The notes under the pieces are model-generated. The model did no database searches, was not told the DNA's origin, and saw only the letters and a program-made list of their open reading frames with translations. A stretch of 64,000 nt of DNA from JBCBWG01 sp038523925 (lineage in GTDB: Bacteria > Pseudomonadota > Alphaproteobacteria > Rhizobiales > Hyphomicrobiaceae), in NCBI GenBank assembly GCA_038523925.1, contig JBCBIY010000002.1:62001-126000 (forward strand), in the 5' to 3' direction. Made by a program: the position numbers and the translations under genes. How positions within the stretch are numbered: the stretch's first letter is position 1; each line of letters begins with the position of its first letter. Positions 26,468 to 35,189 of the stretch are shown here, one piece after another.

Positions 26468-26487
26468 CCGTTCCATGGATGGAACGG
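26468..26487. promoter_or_regulatory. Perfect inverted repeat between divergent isochorismatase and lysR genes
   Basis: CCGTTCCAT-GG-ATGGAACGG: nine-base perfect arms with a 2-base centre, including TTCC-N6-GGAA. It sits 91 bases from the hydrolase start and 50 bases from the regulator start, the position expected of a LysR-type operator controlling both genes. Confidence 0.6.
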
Positions 26488-26537
26488 CGGACGGGCGATC
26501 GCAATCATCAGACAGATCTTCAGCGGAGGCGCACGTC

Positions 26538-27479
26538 ATGATCATCGAGGATCTTACCGATGCGCGGATCCTTGTTGAGTTGCAGCGGAGGTCGTCATAC
26601 GCGGAGGCGGCGCGCTGTCTGAAGCTGCCGCCCGCGACGCTCAGTCGTCGTGTCATGCAGATGGAGGACCGCGCCGGCGTCCTCCTCTTCAAGCGATCGA
26701 CACGCGCTGTCAGCATCACGGATGCCGGCAGGCTTGCCGCAGAGCGCGCAGAGCGCATTCTCGCGGAGGCGGCAGCCGCTGACGATGCGATCGAGCATCT
26801 TCGCGATGCCCCGTCTGGCGAGGTGCGCGTCAGCGTTCCTGTGATCCTCGGTCAGACGCTTCTGGCGCCCGTCGCGGCTGAGTATCTGTCGCTCTACCCC
26901 GACTGCCAGTTGACGCTCGATCTTGCCGACCAACCGGTCGGGCTCATCGAAGACGCCGTCGATGTCGTCATCAGGGTGGGGCCCATCCGCGACGAGGGAT
27001 TGTTGGCAAAACCGTTGGGCTACGCCGTCGCGAGCCTGTTCCAACGCCACGGCGCGGCGTTCAAACCCGAGGCGGCAGCAGACCTTGCGAAATGCGATCT
27101 CGCCCTTCTGCATGCGGGGCCTTTTGCAGAACCTCATCTCCCGCTAATCGACGACGCTGGCAAACAACACTTCGAGCCGGTGACACCGCGGCTGGTGTCG
27201 ATGAACCCATGGCTTCTGATGGAACTTGCGCTCGCAAGCGACACGGTCGTCGTGCTGCCCGACATCGTTGCCCAAGCCGCCGTGCACGCAGGCGCGTTGC
27301 AGCGCGTTTTGCCTGATCATCGTGTGCGGCGCGAAAAGATCCAGCTCGCCTTCGCATCGCGACGCCTTTTGCGCCCGTCGATCCGCGCTTTCATAGACCT
27401 TGCAGCCGAGCGTCTGCCAAAGGCGCTTGGCGGGGCCCAGCCCATCGGCCCGGCACCCGGCGCGCCGGCTTCGCCATAG
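26538..27479 (+). CDS. LysR-family transcriptional regulator
   Basis: 313 residues. The N-terminal helix-turn-helix (about 1-62) reads ILVELQRRSSYAEAARCLKL, PPATLSRRVMQMEDRAG and LLFKRSTRAVSITDAG, followed by the substrate-binding domain GEVRVSVPVILGQTLLAPVA. The PATLSRRV.Q.E pattern places it with the CrgA/DsdC-like LysR group that often regulates a neighbouring divergent gene. The start at ATG 26538 gives the standard N-terminus; the frame is open upstream to 26379 but carries no family similarity. Likely regulates the isochorismatase-fold gene. Confidence 0.9.
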   Translation: MIIEDLTDARILVELQRRSSYAEAARCLKLPPATLSRRVMQMEDRAGVLLFKRSTRAVSITDAGRLAAERAERILAEAAAADDAIEHLRDAPSGEVRVSVPVILGQTLLAPVAAEYLSLYPDCQLTLDLADQPVGLIEDAVDVVIRVGPIRDEGLLAKPLGYAVASLFQRHGAAFKPEAAADLAKCDLALLHAGPFAEPHLPLIDDAGKQHFEPVTPRLVSMNPWLLMELALASDTVVVLPDIVAQAAVHAGALQRVLPDHRVRREKIQLAFASRRLLRPSIRAFIDLAAERLPKALGGAQPIGPAPGAPASP

Positions 27480-27516
27480 CTGTCTGACTTATCAGTGCCA
27501 GCGCTCAGTCGGCGCC

Positions 27517-28083
27517 TCATCGCACAACGCGCGTCACGACCCACTTGTGTTTTCCGATTTTGCGGGTGCGCGCGAAGCCTTGGCTCTCGAAAGTTGACAG
27601 GGCGCCATTGAAGAGGAACGCGGGCGTGGCTTTCCGCCCTTCGATATCCTCCGGATAGCCTTCGATACGGCCGCCGCCCAGCTTCTTGATTTGCGCGACC
27701 GCACCTTTGAGCGCGGCAGACGCCACGCCCTTGCGTCGATAACCCTTGCCGGAAAAGAAGCACGTGATCCGCCAATCAGGCAGTTCCGGATCCGTCGCCA
27801 GATAGGCGCGCTCGTTGTGAATGTGGGGTATCTGGTCGGGCGACCCGAACTGGCACCACCCAACGCAGACGTCGCCATCGAAAACGAGCGCGGCATGGGC
27901 GCGGCCTTCGCGGACAAGACACTCTTTGGCCGTGCGCTTGGCTTCCGGCGGATCGTTCCGCGCCTCTTTCGCGTGATACCACATGCACCAACACCCGCCC
28001 CAGACGCCGTTGTTGGCCTCAACGAGACGCGCGAAGTCCGGCCAGGTGGCTTCATCGAGAGCTTTGACTTTGTAGTTGGGCAT
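27517..28083 (-). CDS. GNAT-family N-acetyltransferase
   Basis: 188 residues, soluble. The acetyl-CoA-binding region reads ITCFFSGKGYRRKGVASAAL (about 106-125) with the R/Q-x-x-G-x-A loop as YRRKGVA. The N-terminus WGGCWCMWYHAKEARN and the Trp/Cys-rich segments belong to a GNAT subgroup common in soil bacteria (often listed only as GNAT N-acetyltransferase). The acceptor substrate is unknown. Monocistronic on the minus strand between a convergent LysR gene and the aldehyde dehydrogenase gene. Confidence 0.85.
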   Translation of the reverse strand: MPNYKVKALDEATWPDFARLVEANNGVWGGCWCMWYHAKEARNDPPEAKRTAKECLVREGRAHAALVFDGDVCVGWCQFGSPDQIPHIHNERAYLATDPELPDWRITCFFSGKGYRRKGVASAALKGAVAQIKKLGGGRIEGYPEDIEGRKATPAFLFNGALSTFESQGFARTRKIGKHKWVVTRVVR

Positions 28084-28178
28084 GAGCGGCCTCCCGAATG
28101 CACGGTATGATCACGTTGGCGTGCCGGAGATCGGAGTTTACTTGTTTTGGCCCACGCGTCGCCACAGCCCGACACCGC

Positions 28179-29615
28179 TCACTTCAGCGACATGCTGTGC
28201 GAGACGTTTTTGACGACCGTGTAGTGATGCAGGCCTTCGTCGCCACCCTCGCGACCGTAGCCACTCGCCTTGACGCCGCCAAAGGGCGTTTCAGGGACCG
28301 AGGCTTCGAGCGTGTTGATCGACAGATTGCCAGTCTCGATGCCGTTGGTCAGTTGGTCGACGTTAGCAGCCGAATGCGTGAACGCGTAAGCGGCAAGGCC
28401 GTAGGGCACGCTGTTGGCCTTCGCGATACCCTCCTCGACGCTCGCGATCGGATTGATCACCGCGATCGGCCCGAATGGCTCTTCTGTCATGACGCGTGCA
28501 TCGTCGGGCACGTCGGCGAGCACGGTCGGCTCAAAGAAGTAGCCCTGATCGCCCCGCCGCCTGCCGCCCATCAACAGCCGCGCTCCACGCGCGACCGCGT
28601 CATCGACGAACGCCTGCAAAACATCCAGCCTGCGGCCATGCGCAACCGGGCCCATCTCGATCTCTTCGCCAAGACCATTGCCGAGCTTCGTTGCGCCGGC
28701 CCGCGCGAGGAAGCTTTCGGTAAACCGGGCCGCCAGCCGCTCGTGCACGAAGAAGCGCGTCGGCGACGTGCACACCTGCCCGGCGTTGCGAAACTTGCGG
28801 ACAGCCGACAACATCGCGGCCTGATGCGGGTCGACGTCATCGCACAAGATGACGGGCGCGTGCCCGCCCAGCTCCATCAGGACCGGCGTCATGTGATCGG
28901 CGGCCATGCGCGTCAGTTCTTTGCCAACGGCGGTCGAGCCTGTGAACGCGACGAGCCGCACGGGCTCCTGTCGGATCAGGTGGCGCGAAATCTCGGATGG
29001 CCGTCCGAAGACGAGATTGAGCACGCCTGGCGGCAGGCCTGCGTCCGCGAACGCCTGAACGATGTGGACCGCACCGGCCGGTGTCTCCTCGGCCGCCTTC
29101 AGAATGATCGAACAGCCGGCGGCAAGCGCACCGGCGATCTTCCGCGCCGGCTGGCTCATGGGAAAGTTCCACGGCGAGAAGGCTGCCACCGTGCCGATGG
29201 GCTGGCGGACGACGACGTAGCGGATGCCCGGCGCGCTCGGGATCACGCGGCCGTATAGGCGCTGGCCCTCGGCCGCGTCCCACTCGAAGAACTCTGCGCC
29301 GCGGATGACTTCCAACCGCGCCTGCCGGATCGGCTTGCCAAGTTCGCGCGTGATGGACTGGGCGATGTCTTCCTGGCGTTCGCGCAAGAGCTGGGCCGCG
29401 CGCAAGATGATCCGGCCGCGGTCCGCAGGCGCCGTCCGGCTCCAAGTGAGGAAGCCTCTGCGGGCCTCGCCAAGCGCATCGTCGAGATCAGCTTCGGTTG
29501 CGACCGGCAGCGTGCCGATGCGGCTTTCATCAGCCGGGTTAAGGATCGGAAGCGTCTCTGTCGTCGCCCGCCACTTGCCCCCGATGAAAAGTTTGATCTC
29601 TGGGTACTTGGACAT
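28179..29615 (-). CDS. NAD(P)-dependent aldehyde dehydrogenase
   Basis: 478 residues; oxidises an aldehyde to the acid. Catalytic features: Asn150 in FSPWNFPMSQP, Glu248 in VLMELGGHAPV, Cys282 in RNAGQVCTSPTRFFVH, and FTGSTAVGKEL. The KAAEETP segment has Ala where most relatives have Pro (KPAEETP). The closest groups by eye are succinate-semialdehyde and semialdehyde-type dehydrogenases (GabD, 2,5-dioxovalerate dehydrogenase). Its gene starts 10 bases after the DapA-family gene, so the two form an operon; an aldolase/dehydratase followed by semialdehyde oxidation would make sense. With the nearby 3-hydroxyanthranilate dioxygenase, 2-aminomuconate semialdehyde is an alternative substrate. The ATG at 29615 is chosen over 29660. 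Confidence 0.9.
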   Translation of the reverse strand: MSKYPEIKLFIGGKWRATTETLPILNPADESRIGTLPVATEADLDDALGEARRGFLTWSRTAPADRGRIILRAAQLLRERQEDIAQSITRELGKPIRQARLEVIRGAEFFEWDAAEGQRLYGRVIPSAPGIRYVVVRQPIGTVAAFSPWNFPMSQPARKIAGALAAGCSIILKAAEETPAGAVHIVQAFADAGLPPGVLNLVFGRPSEISRHLIRQEPVRLVAFTGSTAVGKELTRMAADHMTPVLMELGGHAPVILCDDVDPHQAAMLSAVRKFRNAGQVCTSPTRFFVHERLAARFTESFLARAGATKLGNGLGEEIEMGPVAHGRRLDVLQAFVDDAVARGARLLMGGRRRGDQGYFFEPTVLADVPDDARVMTEEPFGPIAVINPIASVEEGIAKANSVPYGLAAYAFTHSAANVDQLTNGIETGNLSINTLEASVPETPFGGVKASGYGREGGDEGLHHYTVVKNVSHSMSLK

Positions 29616-29625
29616 CGCCCTTCTC

Positions 29626-30588
29626 TTACGATCGTTGCGGCGAGAGCCCGCAGCTCTCAAACGCTGCGCGCGTCGCAGCCTTCTCGTCTTGCGTCAGCCC
29701 GAGCAGCGGCCGGCGCACCGGCCCGCCCGTCTGGCCCAGTAGTTCCTGCCAGTACTTCTGGTGCGCCTGTGGCTTGTCATCCGGCCGCGTTGCCTTCAGC
29801 GCGGCGCGAACCGGCTCAAGGCTGTCGCGCACCTCCCGCGCCTTCTCAATCTCACCGGCGAACGCGAGATCGGTGTATTGGCGCATGCGCCGGTCCGTTT
29901 TCGTTTGCATCAGAAACGGCGGCGTTGAGCAGAGATAGACCTGCCAATTGAGCTCCGTGATATTTTCAAGCCAGTGATCTTCAGAGGATGTGCTGACGAT
30001 CAGGCGGTCGCCGGCGAGCCATGTGAGCGCGCTGTAGAGTTCGCGCGGGACGCTGTATTTGATCGCAACGATGTTTGGCAGATCAGCGATCCGCGCGCAC
30101 AGCTCCGGGCTCATGATGTAATTGTAGTCCGGCTGGTGCCAGAGCGCGATGCCGATGTCGACGTTGGCTGCGATGTGCGCATAGTAGTCGTAGAGCACGT
30201 CGTCGACGGTCTTGTGGAAGTAGAGCGGCGGGCTGTGCACGATGATGTAGTCGGCGCCGACATCGTGAGCGTGCCGCGCGAGCTCGAGCACGGTGTCGAT
30301 GTTCTCATCCGAACACGACATCATCGTCCCGCACCGATCGCCAACCTCGTCGACGGTTATTTCAAACTGGCGCTTGCGCTCAGCAACCGACATCGAGAAG
30401 AACTCGGCCTGTTTGCCGCAGATGAAGAGCCCGTCGATGCCGAGATCATCGACCCAGTGGCGGAGGTTCTGGCGAAAGCCGGCCTCGTCCACGTGGAGGT
30501 CTGGCGTAAACGGCGTCAGGTTGGCGGCCCAGATGCCGCGCAGATGCTCGCGCGCAAAAGCCTTCGCGTCGTGTTTGCGGTAGGTCAT
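29626..30588 (-). CDS. DapA-family (dihydrodipicolinate synthase-like) lyase
   Basis: 320 residues, TIM-barrel class I aldolase family. Visible: AANLTPFTPDLHVDEAGFRQ at the N-terminus, the Schiff-base Lys177 in PNIVAIKYSVPREL, a Tyr in HSPPLYFHK (about 123), and GADYIIVHSPP. The substrate loop GKQAEFFSMSVAERK replaces the GTTGE.ATL of true DapA, so lysine biosynthesis is unlikely; a 2-keto-acid aldolase or dehydratase is inferred. First gene of a two-gene unit with the aldehyde dehydrogenase. Divergent from aspartate dehydrogenase across 243 bases. Confidence 0.85.
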   Translation of the reverse strand: MTYRKHDAKAFAREHLRGIWAANLTPFTPDLHVDEAGFRQNLRHWVDDLGIDGLFICGKQAEFFSMSVAERKRQFEITVDEVGDRCGTMMSCSDENIDTVLELARHAHDVGADYIIVHSPPLYFHKTVDDVLYDYYAHIAANVDIGIALWHQPDYNYIMSPELCARIADLPNIVAIKYSVPRELYSALTWLAGDRLIVSTSSEDHWLENITELNWQVYLCSTPPFLMQTKTDRRMRQYTDLAFAGEIEKAREVRDSLEPVRAALKATRPDDKPQAHQKYWQELLGQTGGPVRRPLLGLTQDEKAATRAAFESCGLSPQRS

Positions 30589-30831
30589 ATGCGGCAGCGT
30601 TTCCGTGGCATCGGCAGGGTTTCAGCAATCGGCGCCTTACGTCGAGCGATAGGCGTTATGCGGCGGCATTGTTATCAGGTAAACCACCATGGTTTGATGG
30701 CGCTATGCGGTGGCCTGATATCAGGATCGCAGCGGCCGGCATGCGAAATCGTGTGTGGTGCGCCGGCGGCGCGAAGCTTAGCGTTCGGTGACGGCTCAAC
30801 TTGATTCCCGGCACCCCGACACCGGTCACCC

Positions 30832-31668
30832 ATGTCCGAAGACGGCGAACAGCGCGAGGCATTGCGGCGCAAGCTCACCGTGGCGCTGATGGGCTACGGC
30901 GGGATCGCGCGGTATGTCGCCAACGCGTTGCATGATGACCCGGCGATCGCCGTTCGGCAGGTCGTTTGTAAGCCGGGCCGGATCGACGACGCACGACGGC
31001 AGCTCGGCAGTGCGCTCGACTACATCGATGCGGTCGGAGACCTGGCAGCCGACATCGATATCGTTGTCGAATGCGCCGGACAGGCGGCACTCACCGAACG
31101 CGGCCCGGCGATCCTTGAGCGCGGCATCAACCTGATGGCCGTCTCAACCGGCGCGCTTGCTGACCCCGCGTTTCAGGACAGGCTCGTCGCCGTCGCCGAG
31201 CGAACGGGCACCGAAATCATGATCGCCTCCGGCGCGATTGGCGCCCTGGACGCGATTGGCGCGGCATCTGCCGGCACGGTGCATGAGGTCCGCTATATCG
31301 GCCGGAAGCCGCCGGCTGGATGGCGTGGCTCGGCTGCCGAAGACGTGGTCGATCTCGACGCGCTCACAGCGCCTGCCGAGCACTTTTCAGGCTCGGCGCG
31401 TGAAGCTGCCCGCCGCTATCCGAAGAACGCGAATGTCGCCGCATCCATCGCGCTTGCGGGTCTCGGTTTCGACGCGACGCAAGTGACGTTGATCGCGGAC
31501 CCGGGCTGTCAGACGAACTGCCATATCGTCGAAGTTCGTGGCGACTTCGGCAGCTTCTCATTCGAGGTCAGCGGCGTTGCATTGCCCGACAATCCGCGCT
31601 CATCAGCGCTCACTGCCATGAGTGTGTTGAGCCACCTCCGCCGGATGACGTCACCGCTCAAGTTTTAG
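30832..31668 (+). CDS. L-aspartate dehydrogenase family protein
   Basis: 278 residues. An NAD(P)-binding Rossmann start VALMGYGGIARYVANAL (about 19-35) and the C-terminal DUF108 domain with the KNANVAASIALAGLGFDATQ signature and GDFGSFSFEVSG. Enzymes of this family oxidise L-aspartate to iminoaspartate, which NadA can turn into quinolinate (the NadX route), or act in the reverse reductive direction in catabolic clusters. The nearby 3-hydroxyanthranilate dioxygenase also makes a quinolinate precursor, an intriguing overlap. Divergent from the DapA-family gene and overlapping the convergent LysR gene by 11 bases. Confidence 0.85.
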   Translation: MSEDGEQREALRRKLTVALMGYGGIARYVANALHDDPAIAVRQVVCKPGRIDDARRQLGSALDYIDAVGDLAADIDIVVECAGQAALTERGPAILERGINLMAVSTGALADPAFQDRLVAVAERTGTEIMIASGAIGALDAIGAASAGTVHEVRYIGRKPPAGWRGSAAEDVVDLDALTAPAEHFSGSAREAARRYPKNANVAASIALAGLGFDATQVTLIADPGCQTNCHIVEVRGDFGSFSFEVSGVALPDNPRSSALTAMSVLSHLRRMTSPLKF

Positions 31669-32650
31669 CCGCGCGGCCGCTGGCCCGGCGCTTGGCTCCG
31701 CGGCTGGCACGGCGCAGGTCTTTGGCACTGTTGCGCAGATGGCGGGCGAAAACGCGTGCTGCAGGCGACAGCCGTCCATTCCGCCGCCACGACACACCCA
31801 CCGCCCCCGACACGCCTTCAAGGTCCAGCGGAAGCACGCCAAGCAACCCGCGTTCGATGTCGTCGCTGACGACATGCTCAGGCCAGACGCCGATCATATC
31901 GGATTGGGCAATAAGCTTGCGATTGGTGAGCAGCGAGACCGAGTTGATGGTGATCGCGGGCGGCGAGAGCCCCGCGTTGGTGAAGGCGCGGTCGATCTGG
32001 CGGCGCAGGGTCGTGTCACTTGGGGGAAGCACCCATTCGCAGTCTGCGACGTCGGCGAGCGCGAGCTTCCGCCGCTTGCTCAGCGGATGTCCGGGCCGGG
32101 CGACGGCGACAACGGTCTCGTCGAAGAGCTGCTCCTGCTCAATCTCATCCAGAAACCGGTGCTGGTTGAGCCGCCCGACGATCAGATCAACTTCGCCGTT
32201 GCGAAGCGCAGGCATCAGCGTTGCGCTCGTCCCTTCGCGCACGAGAACGGAGACCAGCGGACGTTCTCGCTTCAGCCGCAGGATCGCATCCGGCAGCCAC
32301 AGCGCGGAGGCTGCGAGCAGCGTCCCAACGACCACCTGTCCGGACGCGCCTTCAACACGATCGCCGAGCTCCTGCGCTGCATTGGCAAGCTGGCGGAACA
32401 CGAGCTTGCCGTGGCGGATGAGGATGTCGCCGTGATCCGTCGGGATCGCGCCGCGGTTGGTCCGTGTGAAGAGTTGAACACCGAGATCGAGCTCGAGGTC
32501 TTTGAGAAGCTTGGTCGCTGCCGGTTGCGATACGCCGACAAGCCCGGCTGCATGCAGAATGTTACCGTGCTCAGCGACTGCGACGACCAGCCGGAGCTGG
32601 CGCAGCGTCATGCGCGTTGCCATACGCTCAGCAATCCGGTTTGCCGTCAT
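31658..32650 (-). CDS. LysR-family transcriptional regulator
   Basis: 330 residues. The winged helix reads TLRQLRLVVAVAEHGNILHA, AGLVGVSQPAATKLLKDLE and LFTRTNRGAIPTDHG; the effector domain begins GQVVVGTLLAASALWLPDAI. The PAATK.L..LE pattern is that of the GbpR/PcaQ-like LysR group that controls sugar-acid or aromatic-acid catabolism. The ATG at 32650 is preferred (GGAG 6 bases upstream, in GGAGCGAGC) to the ATG at 32737. The C-terminal 20 residues are strongly basic. Divergent from 3-hydroxyanthranilate dioxygenase with 140 bases between; its 3' end overlaps aspartate dehydrogenase. It probably regulates one or both. Confidence 0.9.
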   Translation of the reverse strand: MTANRIAERMATRMTLRQLRLVVAVAEHGNILHAAGLVGVSQPAATKLLKDLELDLGVQLFTRTNRGAIPTDHGDILIRHGKLVFRQLANAAQELGDRVEGASGQVVVGTLLAASALWLPDAILRLKRERPLVSVLVREGTSATLMPALRNGEVDLIVGRLNQHRFLDEIEQEQLFDETVVAVARPGHPLSKRRKLALADVADCEWVLPPSDTTLRRQIDRAFTNAGLSPPAITINSVSLLTNRKLIAQSDMIGVWPEHVVSDDIERGLLGVLPLDLEGVSGAVGVSWRRNGRLSPAARVFARHLRNSAKDLRRASRGAKRRASGRAAKT

Positions 32651-32677
32651 GCTCGCTCCGCTATCGCGTTGAGATAT

Positions 32678-32695
32678 AACTGCGGCCTGATAGTT
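32678..32695. promoter_or_regulatory. Weak inverted repeat between lysR and the dioxygenase gene
   Basis: AACT-N10-AGTT in an AT-rich patch of the 140-base divergent region, with CTGATAG also repeated directly at 17-base spacing nearby. The geometry is LysR-like but the arms are only four bases, so this is a suggestion only. Confidence 0.2.
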
Positions 32696-32790
32696 GATTT
32701 GAGCTGATAGCGTGTCAACACTAGCTTGAGCCGTCATCAGGGCCGCGCGTCGCCCCTCGCAACGCCGATCACTGGAACAAGGAGACCGCC

Positions 32791-33348
32791 ATGGCCGCGC
32801 ACCCGACGTTCGCTCCGTTCAACTTCCAGAAGTGGATCGCGGAGAACGAACATCTGCTCAAGCCGCCGGTCGCCAACAAGCAGCTCTTCGACAAGAAGAC
32901 CGACATGGTCGTCATGATTGTTGGCGGGCCAAACCAGCGCGTGGACTTCCACGATGACCCGGTCGAAGAATTTTTCTACCAGCTCCGCGGCGACATGATC
33001 CTGAAGATCGCCGAGAACGGCGAGATCCACGACGTGCCGATCCGCGAGGGCGAGGTCTTTCTTCTGCCGCCACACGTGCGCCACTCACCGCAGCGCCCCG
33101 TTGAAGGATCGATCGGCCTCGTCGTCGAGGGCAACCGCCGGCCGGCGGAGAAGGACGGGTTCGAGTGGTACTGCTTTAACTGTGGCAACCGCGTCCACCG
33201 GGTCGAAGTCGCCGTCACCGACATCGTCAAAGACCTGCCGCCGCTGTTTGATGCCTTCTATGCAGACGAGGCCGCGCGCACCTGTCCGAGTTGCAATACC
33301 GTCCACCCCGGCAAAGAGCCGCCGGCGGGCTGGGTCGACACGCTCTAA
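32791..33348 (+). CDS. nbaC: 3-hydroxyanthranilate 3,4-dioxygenase
   Basis: 185 residues; an Fe(II) cupin that opens the ring of 3-hydroxyanthranilate to 2-amino-3-carboxymuconate semialdehyde, in tryptophan/kynurenine or 2-nitrobenzoate breakdown. The iron ligands His54 and Glu60 (FHDDPVEEFFYQLRG) and His98 (PPHVRHSPQRP) match the characterised bacterial enzyme after a 3-residue offset. The C-terminal rubredoxin-like site has Cys128, Cys131, Cys165 and Cys168 (CFNC, CPSC), as in two-iron bacterial forms. AGGAG precedes the ATG. The next enzyme of the pathway, ACMS decarboxylase, is not in the window. Confidence 0.95.
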   Translation: MAAHPTFAPFNFQKWIAENEHLLKPPVANKQLFDKKTDMVVMIVGGPNQRVDFHDDPVEEFFYQLRGDMILKIAENGEIHDVPIREGEVFLLPPHVRHSPQRPVEGSIGLVVEGNRRPAEKDGFEWYCFNCGNRVHRVEVAVTDIVKDLPPLFDAFYADEAARTCPSCNTVHPGKEPPAGWVDTL

Positions 33349-33469
33349 CGTCTGCCTTGCATTAACCTTGCGGTATCAGGAAACTCCGCCCGCAGCGTTC
33401 CGGGGATCAGGCTATCGCCCGGCGAGACGCAAGCGACACAACAGATCGCCAACCGAGGAGACCAGACTG

Positions 33470-34444
33470 TTGACCAAGATGTTCCGTTCCACCGCGATCG
33501 CGGCCGCCGCCGTGTTGATCGCATCAACAGGCTGGGCGCACGCGAAAGACTTCCGCCTCGGACTGATTACACCGCCGCCGCATATCTGGACGAAGGCTGC
33601 CAAAGCATTCGGCGACGAGCTGAAGGCTGAGACGGATGGCAAACACACCGTCTCGGTGTTCCCCTCCCGCCAGCTCGGCAACGAAGCGCAGATGCTGCAG
33701 CAGTTGCAGACCGGCGCACTCGACATGGCGTTCCTGACGGTCGCCGAAGTCTCAAACCGTGTGATCGACTTTGGCGCGTTCTACGCACCTTATCTCGTCA
33801 AGGACATGGAGTCGGCGGCCAAGCTCCTGCGGAGTGACGCGGCGAAAGATCTCCTCAAACAGCTTCCGCAGAAAGCCGGCGTGATCGGTCTCGGCTACGG
33901 CTCAGCGGGCCTCCGCCAGATCGTAAGCCGCGCGCCAGTTGCAAACGTCGGCGACCTGTCGGGCCGCAAGATCCGGATCACGCCGTTTACGCCAATCAAG
34001 GACTTCTACACCCTGCTCGGCACCGCCCCGACGCCGATGCCGCTGCCATCGGTTTACGACGCGCTTGCGAACGGTCAGGTCGACGCGATCGATATGGACC
34101 TCGAACTTATATGGAAACTCAAGTACTGGCAGCATGCCAAGACCGTGGTCATTTCAAACCACATGATGTTCCCGATGGTCGGGCTCGTGTCGGCCAAGGT
34201 CTGGGCGGGACTGGCGCCTGACGAGCGTGCGACGATCCAGAAGCTCATGGCGAAGCATGTCGACAGCACGATCGACTCCTACGTCGCCGGCGAGCCCAAG
34301 TTCCTTGAGGAAGTGAAGAAGACCGGCGTCAAAGTCGAACCCGTCGATCCGGATTTCTTCGGCGAGGCGATCGAGAAGTGGAACAAGCAGTGGGCTGGCA
34401 AGACGAAGGCCATCGCAACGCTGCGCGCCGAAGCCGCGAAGTAG
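33470..34444 (+). CDS. dctP: TRAP transporter substrate-binding protein (DctP)
   Basis: 324 residues; periplasmic binding subunit of a TRAP transporter. Signal peptide (FRSTAIAAAAVLIASTGWAHA), then the DctP-family landmarks TDGKHTVSVFPSRQLGNEAQ, LQTGALDMAF, LSGRKIRI (the Arg that binds substrate carboxylate) and ANGQVDAIDMDL. GAGGAG (33455-33460) sits 9 bases before a TTG at 33470, which I take as the start; the ATG at 33479 is the alternative. It follows the 3-hydroxyanthranilate dioxygenase by 121 bases on the same strand, so the substrate may be an aromatic acid, or a phosphonate given phnX downstream. Both are inference. Confidence 0.9.
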   Translation: MTKMFRSTAIAAAAVLIASTGWAHAKDFRLGLITPPPHIWTKAAKAFGDELKAETDGKHTVSVFPSRQLGNEAQMLQQLQTGALDMAFLTVAEVSNRVIDFGAFYAPYLVKDMESAAKLLRSDAAKDLLKQLPQKAGVIGLGYGSAGLRQIVSRAPVANVGDLSGRKIRITPFTPIKDFYTLLGTAPTPMPLPSVYDALANGQVDAIDMDLELIWKLKYWQHAKTVVISNHMMFPMVGLVSAKVWAGLAPDERATIQKLMAKHVDSTIDSYVAGEPKFLEEVKKTGVKVEPVDPDFFGEAIEKWNKQWAGKTKAIATLRAEAAK

Positions 34445-34489
34445 CTTGTCCGCATTCGCGCGCCTGACTAGGCTTCGCGGGTAGTGCTG

Positions 34490-34520
34490 CAGCCGGTTGG
34501 TGGCCGACGCCAACCGGCTG
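34490..34520 (+). repeat. Stem-loop between dctP and dctQ
   Basis: CAGCCGGTTGG and CCAACCGGCTG are perfect 11-base arms with a 9-base loop, 45 bases past the dctP stop and followed by TTGCTTTG. Its placement, after the binding-protein gene and before the permease genes, suggests partial termination or mRNA protection. Confidence 0.65.
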
Positions 34521-34628
34521 TTGCTTTGTCCCTGGATCATCTTCTTCAGCGGGCAACTGTGTCCGATCTGCTGGCCGCCCAAACGCGCGACCGTCAGATT
34601 TCAGGTTGCTCTAGCCGGTAGTTTGCCC

Positions 34629-35189
34629 GTGGCCGCTTTGTCGTTTCTGTCGCGCATGGTGCTCGGCGTCGAGAAGGCGCTGTTGATCGCGCTTGCGGCC
34701 GCCATCACGCTGCTGATCCTGCTGAACGTTGTCACCCGCGCCGTGAACTACGCCATCTTCTGGGTCGACGAACTCACGATCTACGCGATGATCTGGATGG
34801 TCATGATCGGCGCATCGGTCTGCGTGCGCGAACGGCGGCACATCGCGGTGACGCTCTTGATCGATGCCGTCCCGGAGCGCGTGCAACGGCCGATGCTGAT
34901 TGCAATTGATGTTGTTGTTGCTGCGTTCGCACTGACGCTCATCTGGACGAGCTTCATCTGGTACGACCCGATGGGTGTGATCGCAGCCGGGTTCGACCTC
35001 GACGCGTTTGCGGGCGCATCGTTCAACTACATCTACGCTGAGCCGACCAACACGATCGGCATTGCCAAGGTCTGGGTCTGGGCCGTCATGCCGCTCGTCG
35101 CGCTCACGATCACGCTGCATGCCTGCGCGAACCTGGCAGAGCGCCTCGCGGGCGTGGAAGAGCCGCGCGCGCAGGAGGCCGCCTCTTGA
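34629..35189 (+). CDS. dctQ: TRAP transporter small permease (DctQ)
   Basis: 186 residues with four membrane helices, including VLGVEKALLIALAAAITLLI near the N-terminus and the family segment FWVDELTIYAMIWMVMIGAS, then RERRHIAVTLLIDAVP. DctQ forms the scaffold part of the TRAP membrane complex. The GTG at 34629 gives a DctQ of normal length; the frame is open upstream to 34497 but that part overlaps the dctP-dctQ hairpin and is not DctQ-like. Overlaps dctM by 4 bases. Confidence 0.88.
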   Translation: MAALSFLSRMVLGVEKALLIALAAAITLLILLNVVTRAVNYAIFWVDELTIYAMIWMVMIGASVCVRERRHIAVTLLIDAVPERVQRPMLIAIDVVVAAFALTLIWTSFIWYDPMGVIAAGFDLDAFAGASFNYIYAEPTNTIGIAKVWVWAVMPLVALTITLHACANLAERLAGVEEPRAQEAAS

